NCBI GenBank assembly: GCA_026391355.1
Contig: JAPLDH010000053.1
Coordinates: 1-64,000 of the forward strand
Length of the DNA stretch: 64,000 bases
Direction of reading: 5' to 3'
DNA from: Bacteroidota bacterium
Lineage (GTDB): Bacteria > Bacteroidota > Bacteroidia > Bacteroidales > FEN-979
This document shows, piece after piece, positions 51,920-61,711 of this stretch (position 1 is the first letter of the stretch; every line of letters begins with the position of its first letter). Under the pieces are notes generated by a model that saw only the letters and a list, made by a program, of their open reading frames with translations, did not search any database and was not told where the DNA came from. A program made the translations under genes and the position numbers.

Positions 51920-52022
51920 GCATTAGTCATAAGTAGTAAGTGGTAAGTCGTAAGTGGTAAGTCATTAGTTGATTTATATTTTGAAATTTGATTTTTGCAT
52001 GTTGATTTTTAATTTCAAATTG
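51918..52022. repeat. Long heptamer-phased tract before the PNGase F-like gene
   Basis: Fifteen blocks of 7 nt run in phase from the trehalase-like stop codon to 5 nt before the next ATG. The word changes from AGGCATT and AGTCATA/AGTGGTA to TTGAAAT, TTGATTT and TTAATTT without losing phase. It must contain the promoter and leader of the 1150-aa gene. Confidence 0.85.
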
Positions 52023-52027
52023 TTTAC

Positions 52028-55000
52028 ATGAAGAATAAATTCTTATCCCTGAAACTTATCCTCCTGATCATCATCTTTCTGTCTGTTATCAGGGTGTTTG
52101 CAGGCCCTGGTGATACGACATTGATCCAGACTTTTACGTACGGCTCTCCACAGGACCACAAATTCCTGTTCCCTGACAGCACCAACCGCTGGTCGAAGAT
52201 CCTGATGTATTATACCCTGAAATGCAATCCGAACCAATCGCCTGCCTGCGGTGAATGGGATTATCTCACATACACATTCCTCTATAAACATACAGGGAAA
52301 TACGATTCCACGAGGTACACCCATCCAAATTATACCTGGAACGGCACAACACCGGATTCATTAATGTATATGAACACTCCTTCCCTGAAGTATCATCCAT
52401 ATTTTGAGTATTTTAATCAGACTGTTCCCTCAAATACCGTAAAGCTTGGCGACAGCAATCAGATCAGCCATCAGATATTTTTTGGAGAAGGGAAGGATTC
52501 AAGATCCCAGATACTCTGGAAAGCCGATGAATTATCGTCAGCAGGTCTTGTTGCAGGCCAATTGACAGGGATAAGGGTCAAGGTCGCAGTTGCAGGTACC
52601 GGCATAAAGAAACTCGTTATCAGGATGAAGCAGACCGCGCTCAATTCATTGACGTCACAATTATGGGAACGCGAAGGATTGACGGAAGTTTATTCCCGGG
52701 ATTTTATATTTCCAGGAGCAGGTTGGCAAACAGTCCCCTTCACCTATCCTTTCAATTGGGATGGTGTATCAAATATTATAATGGATATAAGCTATGAAAA
52801 GAGAATAACAGACAATGAAAACGGAATCTATGCAGATTCCCTGCATCCCGGATGTGTTATTGTTTCGGATAAGAAAGACTCTTTACTGAATTTTAATGGT
52901 TATGATCTTGTTGCGTTGCCTGCAGCAGCGTTTTCTTCCATTGACAGCGCTATAACGGTTGCTTTCTGGCAATATGGGGATCCGTTGAAACAACCTGAGA
53001 ATTCCAGCATTTTTGAGGGTGCGGACAGTGCGGGACGAAGGATTGTCAATGTCCACCTTCCCTGGGGCAACAGCCAGATATATTGGGATGCAGGCAGTGA
53101 TTCATCCGGGTTGGACCGGATCAATATGGCTGCCAATGATCCGTCGGTTTATCGAGGTAAATGGAATCATTGGGCTTTCACCAAAGATATCAGGACAGGA
53201 ATGATGATCATTTATCATAACGGTCAGCTATGGTACCTGGGTCGGAATAAGATTAAAAGCATGTCAGGTATCCGGCAATTTAATATTGGCTCTTTTGCTA
53301 ACGGAAAGGAAGCATACTATGATGGGATGGTCGATGAATTCTCTGTCTGGAATAAAGCGCTCAGCGATACTGCCATCAGCGAGATCATGTATGCCGACAT
53401 TACTCCGGAAAACCCGGAAAATCCCCATCTTGTTGCTTACTATCAATTCAACGATGGTTATGGCTTTCATTGCAGTGATTCATCCGGAAGTCCTCATGAC
53501 GCCAGGTTGATTGGATATCCGGAATGGCAGGATTATAAGGGAAAGTCGAGATTCCGGAATATGCAACCATCTGCTTTGCGCCCTACTATTGTATTTGAGG
53601 AAGGTACTTATAACCCTGCTTCCCTTGATTCGATCTTTAAAGTCGATACCCTTGTCCAGTCTCCCATCATGATGGTTCTTTACGGAGATACTATCCATCC
53701 CTACAATCCAACGGATACTCTCACAGCGTATCCTGCATATTATCATAATTATGTATATGATAACCATGGTATTGCGACTGATTCCACGCTGGTAACCCCT
53801 GATGGGATCATGCACAGGAAAGATTACACATACTATGGTACTCCATATGAAGTGCTGATCAGGTATGAGCTTGCAAGATATATTACCCCTTATGGGATCA
53901 ATCTGAGTCTTGGTACCGGCTTCACCTGGATTTATGATGTAACGGACTATGCCTCCCTGCTGCATGATTCAGTGCACTTGTCAGCCGGGAACTGGCAGGA
54001 GTTGCTGGACTTGAAATTTCTGATGATTGAAGGGATCCCGCCAAGGGATGTTCTTGGGATATCAAACATCTACACGGGAAATCACGGGTATGCAACAGCC
54101 GATCAGCACAGTCTCCCTCCGGTAACTGTTAAGATCGATCAAAATGTGGGCAGCGCCAGGTTGAAAATGCGGATCACAGGGCATGGGTTTGGGGGCAATC
54201 TCGATTGTTCAGAATTTTGCCCGAGGACAAATAAGCTGTTCATCAACGGGAGTCTTGCTTACAATCACTATATCTGGCGTGCCGATTGTCCTTCCAATCC
54301 GGTATTCCCGCAGGGTGGTACATGGCTCTATCCCCGTGCTGAATGGTGCCCCGGAGCGGAAGTAAGAACCAAAGATTTTGAACTTACCCCATTTATTACT
54401 CCTGGTGATTCCCTGACAATTGATTATGATCTTCAGGAGGGATATACGTGGAACGGGCAGGGAAGCTGGCCATATTACGCCATAGAATCTCAGCTTATCA
54501 CTTATTCACATCCCAATTTTACACTCGATGCTTCGATCGAGGATATTGTTGCCCCGAATAACAGGGATTATTTTAACCGGTTCAATCCTGTTTGCGGGAA
54601 CCCGATTATCTGGATAAAGAATAACGGAACAACAACAATAACTTCTGCAGATTTAACATACGGTCCCGTTGGCGGAAATATGCAGACTTATCCGTGGACA
54701 GGAACTTTGACCTTCATGGATTCCACGACTGTAACTTTACCTCCTGTTAATTGGTCTGATTGGGTTGGAGGAGACAATCGGTTTGTTTTCACCATCAGTC
54801 ATCCGAATGGGGGAGAAGACCAATATTCGTATAATAATTCAATGACCACAAACTTTGATATTCCACCGACATATGATAACCTGATCATTTTAAATCTGAA
54901 AACTAACCATGAAGGTTATGCAGAATCCTGGAGTCTTACCGACCAAAACGGAAATATGATTTATCATGGGGATTCATTGCAAAACAACACAGAGTATTTT

Positions 55001-55480
55001 GATACTCTTCAGCTTCCCAAGGGATGTTATAAACTAACCATCATCAACAAGGAAGGAGAGGGTCTGCAGTACTGGGCAAATATGCCTCCCTATGGCAATG
55101 GAACAGCCGGATGGGCGGAATTTAGGAAGATCACGGGAGAAACCGTCAAATCGTTCAAACCTGATTTCGGGCTCAGTATTGCCCAGAGCTTTACGGTGGG
55201 TATGACAATCGATATTCCGGATCTTAATCCTGCAGGTTATGTCAATGTTTTTCCGAATCCGTCAGATGGCAGGATAAACCTTGCCATTGTTCTTGATCAT
55301 ACACAGAATGTTCTGGTCTCCATATCAGATCTTACAGGAAAAGAAATTTATTCACGCGGGTTAAAAAATGTTTTAAACAATAAATTTGTGATAGATCTTT
55401 CCGGGCAAACCACCGGTATTTACCTTTTAAGGTTGATCTCCGAAAACGGGATAATATCAAAAAATTTACTGATCAGGTAG
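52028..55480 (+). CDS. PNGase F-like secreted glycoamidase with inserted LamG domain and T9SS sorting domain
   Basis: The 1150-aa protein has a signal peptide (residues 1-26). An N-terminal region carries CNPNQSPACGEWDYLTYTF, as in PNGase F-related proteins. Residues about 285-500 form a LamG/concanavalin-like domain (GKWNHWAFTKDIRTGMMIIY; MVDEFSVWNKALSD). Residues about 680-840 match the PNGase F C-terminal domain: TGHGFGGNLDCSEFCPRTNK, and WLYPRAEWCPGAEV after NPVFPQGGT. The last about 75 residues are a T9SS sorting domain (VNVFPNPSDGRINLAI). PNGase F removes N-glycans from glycoproteins; whether this protein keeps that activity is not proven by motifs. The neighbouring GH130 and trehalase-like genes fit a glycan-degradation context. 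Confidence 0.82.
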   Translation: MKNKFLSLKLILLIIIFLSVIRVFAGPGDTTLIQTFTYGSPQDHKFLFPDSTNRWSKILMYYTLKCNPNQSPACGEWDYLTYTFLYKHTGKYDSTRYTHPNYTWNGTTPDSLMYMNTPSLKYHPYFEYFNQTVPSNTVKLGDSNQISHQIFFGEGKDSRSQILWKADELSSAGLVAGQLTGIRVKVAVAGTGIKKLVIRMKQTALNSLTSQLWEREGLTEVYSRDFIFPGAGWQTVPFTYPFNWDGVSNIIMDISYEKRITDNENGIYADSLHPGCVIVSDKKDSLLNFNGYDLVALPAAAFSSIDSAITVAFWQYGDPLKQPENSSIFEGADSAGRRIVNVHLPWGNSQIYWDAGSDSSGLDRINMAANDPSVYRGKWNHWAFTKDIRTGMMIIYHNGQLWYLGRNKIKSMSGIRQFNIGSFANGKEAYYDGMVDEFSVWNKALSDTAISEIMYADITPENPENPHLVAYYQFNDGYGFHCSDSSGSPHDARLIGYPEWQDYKGKSRFRNMQPSALRPTIVFEEGTYNPASLDSIFKVDTLVQSPIMMVLYGDTIHPYNPTDTLTAYPAYYHNYVYDNHGIATDSTLVTPDGIMHRKDYTYYGTPYEVLIRYELARYITPYGINLSLGTGFTWIYDVTDYASLLHDSVHLSAGNWQELLDLKFLMIEGIPPRDVLGISNIYTGNHGYATADQHSLPPVTVKIDQNVGSARLKMRITGHGFGGNLDCSEFCPRTNKLFINGSLAYNHYIWRADCPSNPVFPQGGTWLYPRAEWCPGAEVRTKDFELTPFITPGDSLTIDYDLQEGYTWNGQGSWPYYAIESQLITYSHPNFTLDASIEDIVAPNNRDYFNRFNPVCGNPIIWIKNNGTTTITSADLTYGPVGGNMQTYPWTGTLTFMDSTTVTLPPVNWSDWVGGDNRFVFTISHPNGGEDQYSYNNSMTTNFDIPPTYDNLIILNLKTNHEGYAESWSLTDQNGNMIYHGDSLQNNTEYFDTLQLPKGCYKLTIINKEGEGLQYWANMPPYGNGTAGWAEFRKITGETVKSFKPDFGLSIAQSFTVGMTIDIPDLNPAGYVNVFPNPSDGRINLAIVLDHTQNVLVSISDLTGKEIYSRGLKNVLNNKFVIDLSGQTTGIYLLRLISENGIISKNLLIR

Positions 55481-55511
55481 CTTCAGATAGTTTTAATCCC
55501 GTAAACGGAAA

Positions 55512-58500
55512 TTATTCCGCATGAATAATAACATCTCCCTGAACTTCACATTGAATTGGCACATCTACCTTAAAACTGGATTGCGACAGAACATCCACAT
55601 TCCCTATAAATGTCATATTATCAGTCAGGGTGACGACTGCATTATTCGAATTGTTGATAATAAGGTTACGGATTGTATTGGGTATCATGGTCGGTAAGAA
55701 ATGGGTTTGTTGGTTGACCTTACCATAGAATTCGAAATCTGTATCTGAATTGATCATTTTGGGTCCGGCCATGGATATGTTTCCTGATACACCAAATGGA
55801 TGTCCGACGGAAAGTTTTGAATTTGATTCCATAATAAACACACCCGGACCGTTAATAACTTTATCAGCACATTTTAGCCATTTCGATACAAGTACTGATG
55901 ATGTAACAAATAGGTTATTTGTCATTTCAACTCCGTTGGGATTGGCTGCCTTTAGTTTACCTAATTGCATTACTACTGAAGGAATGGTAATACCTGAAGC
56001 ATTTCCGCCAAAATAGAGTCCTGAAGTAATCGAAGTTTGCAGGTTGGAAAGTGTACCACTGATTGGTCCACCGTTCAGTTCAAGGATACTGGAATTCACA
56101 TTAAAGTTTCCGGCAGTAAGGATAAGGGTTCCAAAAAGCGTGACGTCCCCGTTCATCACAATACCCATTGGTCTGTTGATGGTCAGATCATTCAATGTCA
56201 CTGATGGAATGGCGGTTCCACCGGTAACACCTCCGAAAATAATATTTGAGCTTATACCCCCTTCAAATGAACCCATTCCGGGCATAACCATGCCATTCAG
56301 GGTAAGGGTGTGTGCACCAATGGAAAGGATTCCCCTGCTTAATATCAGATCTCCATTGACAGTTTTACTGCCATGAAGGTTCATCTTATCGGAATTGTTC
56401 ATCATGTCCATCATAATATTGAGAGGTCCCTTTGTATCGGGCAGTTCTTCATCAGAAGTTAAATGTGTGGAGCTATAATTATACCGCAGCATTGTTGAAG
56501 TACCATACAACCTGAATCCATTTCTCCGGATTTGTCCATCCATTAGTGTAAATTGATTATAAACAGTAATAGAATCAGTAAGGTCCAACCCTGAAGACCG
56601 GTTCAGCGTCAGCATGCTAAGGCTGATCGATTGTAAACTTCCGGCGCTGCCACTCCCACCGAAGATCATATTTGACATGCTGCTGCCAACCAGGTTGGAG
56701 TTGTAGACAATATCCCCGTTAATAGTCAGCGTATTGGCATTAATGCTCAAATCTCCCGAAGTGAGTGAAAGTGTGCCTTCCAATGAAACACTACCACCAA
56801 GGCCAATGCCTGCCGCACGGTTTATGGTGAGGTCATTCAAGGTGACAGAAGGCAGGTTCGTACTGCTACCGCTCCCACCAAAGATCACATTTGATGAAGA
56901 TCCTCCTATCAATCCCGGAGAGGAAGAATTGGTGATATCGCCATTAACCGTTAATGTATTCGCATTGATACCGAGATTCCCGGAAGTAAGGTAAAGCGTT
57001 CCTAAAGTGGAAACATCACCTCCAAGACCAATCCCCGCTGCACGGTTAATGGTCAGGTTATGCAATGTAACAGCATTGAGATTGGTACTGGCTCCACTTC
57101 CGCCAAAGGTAAGATCAGATGAAGTGCCACCAGACAAAGAGCCACCTGAATAATTAATGGTACCATCAATATTCAATGTATTTGATTCAATGGAAAACGC
57201 TCCGTTGGTGAGTGAGAGATTATCCTCAATGGTAACTTGTCCCGACATTTTTATCCCGCTGGAACGGTTGATCTCAAGGTCATTCAACGTAACGGATGGG
57301 AGATAAGTCCAGGATCCGGAGCCACCGAATATCATATTTGAGGCGCCTCCTCCAAGTAAAGAACCGCTTGACAGAGAAATTGCACCATTAACGGTGAGTG
57401 TCGTTGATCCGATGGATAAGCTTCCCAACTCAAGGTAAAGAGTTCCCTCTGTAGTTACATTTCCGGAAAGCCCGATCCCGCTTGAGCGATGGATTCTGAG
57501 GTCATTCAGTTGAACAGAAGGCAGGTTTGTACTTGAAACATTGTCGCCGAACGTAATATTTGAAGAGGTTCCTCCTGTTAAGGATGCCGGCGGATTCTGT
57601 GTGATCCCTCCATTGAGGGTAAGGGTATGTGCCCCGATCAAAAATTGGCCTGAGTTTAAGGTCAGTGTTCCTCCAATCGTTCTGTCAGCATGTAATCCGA
57701 CGGACACTGCATTATCAATGTAGAGGTTATAGGGGCCGGATGAAGCCGGAAACTCGTTATTTGTCGTTGTTTGTGCAGAAGTGCCGTTATAATTGAGTGT
57801 TCCGCCGGATCCATATTGAAATACCCATCCATTGTTATTTAATGATCCGCTGGTCATCGTCATTATACCATTTATGGTAATGTCTCCAATTTGCCGGATC
57901 CCGCTGGAAGACCGGTTCATTGTCAGATTGTTCAGCGAAACCTGGGGAAGATCTAAAGCCGTAACGCTAGTTCCTCCTGCAATAATATTGGAATTTAGTC
58001 CACCGGTCAGACTACCCGAGGTTTTTGTCAGCAGACCATTGAGGGTTAGTGTTGTTGCTCCGATTGATAATGGACCGGCTGAAAGAGCCAGTGTTCCTGC
58101 CAGGGTCAGGCTGGCTCCCAGGTTGATCCCTGCTGCACGGTTAATCGTCAGGTTGTTCAGGCCATTGGTAACGGAAGGCAGCGTTGTGGCTGAAGTATAT
58201 TCTCCAAAGGTAACGTTGGATGATGACCCACCGGTGAGACTGCCCGAAACCACGTTGATATCTTTATTCAGGGTCAATGTATTTCCGGAACCGATTGAGA
58301 ATGTACCACTGTTTAAATAAAGTGTTCCATCGAGGGATCGTCCAGCGTGTAAATTCACACCTGCAGGGTTTTTGATATAAAGGTTTTTAGGACCGTTTGA
58401 TACCGGAAACTCTGCATTGGCTGTGGTTTGTGCGCTGCTGCTGTTGTATTTCAGCGTTCCGTTTGAACCATAAGAGATGGCGCCACCACTTAATGCAAAA

Positions 58501-60170
58501 GATCCGTTGGTCAGGATCAATGTGTCGTTCACCAAAACATTGCCTGTCATGGTAATTGTCGATGAGGATCGGTTCATGGTGAGCATCTTCAATCCATTCA
58601 AAACACCGGGCAAACTCGTGCTTCCTGTTCCACTAAAGGTTATAGAAGAACTGCTTCCTCCGGTCAAACTGCCAGAAGTTCTGCTGATAGCGCCATTATT
58701 AAATGTCAGCAGGTTTGAACCAATGGATAAAGCGCCACTGGTCAGGTATAAGGTTCCGGTGATGGTTCTGCTGAAACTGGCAGGAAGCGAAACGTTGTTT
58801 GAATTATTAATTATAACATTTGGAGGACCGCTCGATGTGGGCCATTCTGATGAAGCAGCGGTTTGACCAATACCACCCTTGTATTCCAGCGTCCCGCCTG
58901 AACCATATGAAACTGTACCTGAAATTGAACTGTTGACAGAAGAGCTGCTCACAAGGGTCAGTTTGTTGTTGACGGTAACAGATCCGTTCGTTAGTGAGAG
59001 ATTTGTTGAGTTACTTGTGGTTCCGACCGTTACCGTCCCGTTTAAAGAGGTTGGAAATCCATTACCCGAGGATTGTGAGCCATTATTGTAATAAAAGTAA
59101 TTAGCGTACGTGCTGTAAGTTTTTGTACCCTGAAGCTGAACACAACCTGTGGATGCAGTAGTGGAGACCCCCTGGGAATGCATGGTTTTAATTCCACAAT
59201 AGGGATTAAGTGTAAAATACCCGGTACTTGCGTTTTCAATGATACTGCTTCCCATATCAAGCGTCGAACCGTTCGTCACTTCAAAATTAATCTTTTGGTA
59301 ATAGTTGCCGCCTGTTTTGGTATAGGTTTGTGTTGCCCCGTTGGTGTTGAACCGGAACGTACAGCAGCCACTACCCGGGCATGAAATGGTGCCATTTGAA
59401 AAGGTGAAATTGCCTCCAATAGTTATTGTATCATGCCCGGTGGAATAGGCAGGATCAAATATTCCATTACTTTGGTTGTAGTTTCCGCCAATTTTCATTG
59501 TCATGCTGCCTGACTGGGTAAGCTCTATTACCCCTGTCCCGGTGCTTTGAATACTGAAATCACCATTGATCTTCCATGGATCGGGAACGTTGAAATTAAA
59601 AAAATCATTCTGACCCCCACAATTCCATGTAAAGTTCCAGAATTCCTGATCAAGGTTGGTCACAGTTGATGATGTACAGCCTACAATTTCACAGGTTGAA
59701 ACGGAATACCACGCAGCATGAGGCAATGCACCGCCATTTTTGTAATGCCTGTATAGTGAACCGTTATTAAAATAAATATTTCCGGAACCAGACATTTCCC
59801 CATAATTATAAATGGTTCCATTTACATACATGGTCCCAATTACTGAAAGTTCGGTGGTTGAAACCTGGTTCAAAGTCAGGATCACACCGGCATTCAGATA
59901 TAAGATACCCCCACTGTTGACACTGGTTTCATCAAGAGTGATATCCGCAGTGATCCAAACCGTATGAGTGGAGCGGATGTCGATATTTCCATCAGAATAT
60001 GTCGGAAAGTTCGTTGCATCCTGCCAACCGCTCTGGTAAACCTGCCAGATCGCGGGATCGTTCCAGGTACCACTGGCTTTCGTCCTGTAGTCACCATTTG
60101 CAGCCCGTACTTCAGTGTTAACAACAAGAAGTAAGCATAAAATACTAAATCCGGATAAATATTTGTTCAT
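55512..60170 (-). CDS. 1552-aa secreted repeat protein with about ten roughly 60-70-residue beta-repeats
   Basis: A signal peptide (residues 1-23) is followed by a G8/SprB-like region (DYRTKASGTWNDPAIWQVYQ). Then come about ten degenerate repeats of the type GGSSSNVIFGGSGSSTNLPS, VTLNDLTINRAAGIGLGG, TLxLTSGxLSIGxNTLTxNG, from roughly residue 470 to 1420. The pattern suggests a long right-handed beta-solenoid stalk. The C-terminus (QCEVQGDVIIHAE) is not a recognisable type A T9SS domain, so the export route is uncertain. It is inferred to be a surface adhesin or matrix protein. Unlike other genes here it has a strong Shine-Dalgarno. It is convergent with the PNGase F-like gene and divergent from the efflux operon. 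Confidence 0.88.
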   Translation of the reverse strand: MNKYLSGFSILCLLLVVNTEVRAANGDYRTKASGTWNDPAIWQVYQSGWQDATNFPTYSDGNIDIRSTHTVWITADITLDETSVNSGGILYLNAGVILTLNQVSTTELSVIGTMYVNGTIYNYGEMSGSGNIYFNNGSLYRHYKNGGALPHAAWYSVSTCEIVGCTSSTVTNLDQEFWNFTWNCGGQNDFFNFNVPDPWKINGDFSIQSTGTGVIELTQSGSMTMKIGGNYNQSNGIFDPAYSTGHDTITIGGNFTFSNGTISCPGSGCCTFRFNTNGATQTYTKTGGNYYQKINFEVTNGSTLDMGSSIIENASTGYFTLNPYCGIKTMHSQGVSTTASTGCVQLQGTKTYSTYANYFYYNNGSQSSGNGFPTSLNGTVTVGTTSNSTNLSLTNGSVTVNNKLTLVSSSSVNSSISGTVSYGSGGTLEYKGGIGQTAASSEWPTSSGPPNVIINNSNNVSLPASFSRTITGTLYLTSGALSIGSNLLTFNNGAISRTSGSLTGGSSSSITFSGTGSTSLPGVLNGLKMLTMNRSSSTITMTGNVLVNDTLILTNGSFALSGGAISYGSNGTLKYNSSSAQTTANAEFPVSNGPKNLYIKNPAGVNLHAGRSLDGTLYLNSGTFSIGSGNTLTLNKDINVVSGSLTGGSSSNVTFGEYTSATTLPSVTNGLNNLTINRAAGINLGASLTLAGTLALSAGPLSIGATTLTLNGLLTKTSGSLTGGLNSNIIAGGTSVTALDLPQVSLNNLTMNRSSSGIRQIGDITINGIMTMTSGSLNNNGWVFQYGSGGTLNYNGTSAQTTTNNEFPASSGPYNLYIDNAVSVGLHADRTIGGTLTLNSGQFLIGAHTLTLNGGITQNPPASLTGGTSSNITFGDNVSSTNLPSVQLNDLRIHRSSGIGLSGNVTTEGTLYLELGSLSIGSTTLTVNGAISLSSGSLLGGGASNMIFGGSGSWTYLPSVTLNDLEINRSSGIKMSGQVTIEDNLSLTNGAFSIESNTLNIDGTINYSGGSLSGGTSSDLTFGGSGASTNLNAVTLHNLTINRAAGIGLGGDVSTLGTLYLTSGNLGINANTLTVNGDITNSSSPGLIGGSSSNVIFGGSGSSTNLPSVTLNDLTINRAAGIGLGGSVSLEGTLSLTSGDLSINANTLTINGDIVYNSNLVGSSMSNMIFGGSGSAGSLQSISLSMLTLNRSSGLDLTDSITVYNQFTLMDGQIRRNGFRLYGTSTMLRYNYSSTHLTSDEELPDTKGPLNIMMDMMNNSDKMNLHGSKTVNGDLILSRGILSIGAHTLTLNGMVMPGMGSFEGGISSNIIFGGVTGGTAIPSVTLNDLTINRPMGIVMNGDVTLFGTLILTAGNFNVNSSILELNGGPISGTLSNLQTSITSGLYFGGNASGITIPSVVMQLGKLKAANPNGVEMTNNLFVTSSVLVSKWLKCADKVINGPGVFIMESNSKLSVGHPFGVSGNISMAGPKMINSDTDFEFYGKVNQQTHFLPTMIPNTIRNLIINNSNNAVVTLTDNMTFIGNVDVLSQSSFKVDVPIQCEVQGDVIIHAE

Positions 60171-60173
60171 ATA

Positions 60174-60181
60174 ACCTCCTT
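60174..60181 (-). promoter_or_regulatory. Strong Shine-Dalgarno of the 1552-aa repeat protein
   Basis: On the minus strand AAGGAGGT lies 3 nt before the ATG at 60170 with a further GG upstream, an almost perfect anti-16S match. Other genes in the window mostly lack such a site, as is usual in Bacteroidetes. It supports this start codon. Confidence 0.7.
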
Positions 60182-60350
60182 CCAGTATAAGAAATTAGCC
60201 CGAAAAGATACTGAATATTTTGCTAAAAGTCAAGTCTTATTTCTGTATTACAATGATTTATCCGAAAAATACGGAATGGAACAGGTAGATGATCCTAAAA
60301 ATAATAATCTCACTGATATAAGGTATTCCTATAAATTCTAATTTTACTGC

Positions 60351-61595
60351 ATGATTAAGACCTTAGTCAATCTCTTTTTTCTGATCTTTCTTTTTACTTC
60401 AGCGCTCCGGGCGCAGGAAAAAGATATTGAATATTTTATAACACAGGGTTTTACCAGTAGTCCCTTGTTAAAAGACCTGAATAACCAGCTACGGACAAAT
60501 TCCTATGACAGTTTATTGGTAAAAGCATCCTTTCAACCGCAGGTGAATGTCAATACTTCCCTGATGTATGCACCCATAGTCAAAGGTTACGGCTACAGTG
60601 AACCGATCACAAATGGCCAGCAATTCCTGATGCAGATTGCAGCAGGACAGGCAATCTTCAATTCCAAAGCAAAGAATGCACAATATCATAAATTTGGTAT
60701 TGAGAATCAGGGAATTACTTATTCAGTAAAAATTTCAAAACTGGATCTTAAAAAAGCCATCATCTCACAATACCTCACAGTTTATGGAATTTACAATGAA
60801 ACGACCTTTCGTAAAAATCTCATTCAAACCGGTGAAGATGAGGAAAAAATTCTCAAAGAACTTGTAAATCAAGGATATTATAAACAAACAGATTATCTTT
60901 CTTTCCTTCTTGAATTGCAGTCCATAACATTTGAGTTGACGGATTATGAAATTCAGTACAGGAAAGAATTATCAAACCTAAAAATCCTTTGCGGGATCAA
61001 TGATACCATTACTTACCAACTGAAGAACCCTGATCTGGCATTGGTTCCAGCATCAGGATATGTCAACCCGGTTTTTTTTCAACGGTTTAAAATCGATAGT
61101 TTACGATTGGAAAATGAGAAAGTAATCATCAATAGTCATTATAAGCCACAGGTAAACTGGTTTACTGATGCAGGACTGGTCAATAATGAGCCCCGGTTCA
61201 TCTACCAGAACTTTGGGGTAAGCATCGGGATAAGCCTTGCATTACCGGTTTATGATGGTAATCAGCGAAAACTGAGCTATGAGAAGCTCAAAGTGTCGGA
61301 AGAAACCAGGAAATTCTACCGGGATTTCTTTGCAAGCCAATACGACCAGCAGATCTCACAATTGAACAGTGAACTCAGGCTGACCATGGAGGTTTTCCCG
61401 AAACTCGGTAAGCAACTGGAACTTTCTGAAGATCTCATCAGACAAGACAAGGTTTTATTGAACACAGGAGGAATTTCCGTTACAGATTATATTCTGGCAC
61501 TGAAAAACGAAATCTTGTTTAAAAATAATATTAATCAATACAGGATCAGAATTTTGCAGATTATTAATGAAATCAATTACTGGCGGGAGAAGTAA
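60351..61595 (+). CDS. TolC-family outer-membrane efflux protein
   Basis: The 414-aa protein has a signal peptide (residues 1-21) and the two-fold helical-barrel pattern of outer-membrane factors. Long amphipathic helices (residues about 90-170 and 305-400) are separated by beta-strands (PQVNVNTSLMYAPI; PQVNWFTDAGLVN in the second half), with the family phrase VSIGISLALPVYDGNQRKLS. It forms the outer-membrane exit duct for the adaptor and RND pump encoded downstream. The gap to the adaptor is a heptamer-phased tract. Confidence 0.9.
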   Translation: MIKTLVNLFFLIFLFTSALRAQEKDIEYFITQGFTSSPLLKDLNNQLRTNSYDSLLVKASFQPQVNVNTSLMYAPIVKGYGYSEPITNGQQFLMQIAAGQAIFNSKAKNAQYHKFGIENQGITYSVKISKLDLKKAIISQYLTVYGIYNETTFRKNLIQTGEDEEKILKELVNQGYYKQTDYLSFLLELQSITFELTDYEIQYRKELSNLKILCGINDTITYQLKNPDLALVPASGYVNPVFFQRFKIDSLRLENEKVIINSHYKPQVNWFTDAGLVNNEPRFIYQNFGVSIGISLALPVYDGNQRKLSYEKLKVSEETRKFYRDFFASQYDQQISQLNSELRLTMEVFPKLGKQLELSEDLIRQDKVLLNTGGISVTDYILALKNEILFKNNINQYRIRILQIINEINYWREK

Positions 61596-61598
61596 AGA

Positions 61599-61710
61599 AG
61601 GCATTAGGCACCAGGCAACAGGCAATAGGAATAAAAAATTAATAAGTACATCATTATTTGATTAACTCTTTAATTCAACAAGTTAACAATTCATCAATTA
61701 TCTTCCTCCA
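61599..61710. repeat. Heptamer-phased tract between tolC-like and adaptor genes
   Basis: AGGCATT, AGGCACC, AGGCAAC and AGGCAAT run in phase, then AT-rich blocks (AATAAGT, TTAACTC, TTTAATT, TTAACAA) keep the 7-nt register to just before the ATG at 61712. The first words match those at 47582-47623. Confidence 0.7.
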
Positions 61711-61711
61711 C

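Noticed and set aside
55750-59384. Many plus-strand open frames opposite the 1552-aa repeat protein
   Set aside because: They repeat with the same spacing as the antisense repeat units, lack signals of their own and are shadows of the low-complexity coding strand.
44376-60170. A polysaccharide utilisation locus
   Set aside because: Several glycan-active genes are present but no SusC/SusD-type pair was found in the window.
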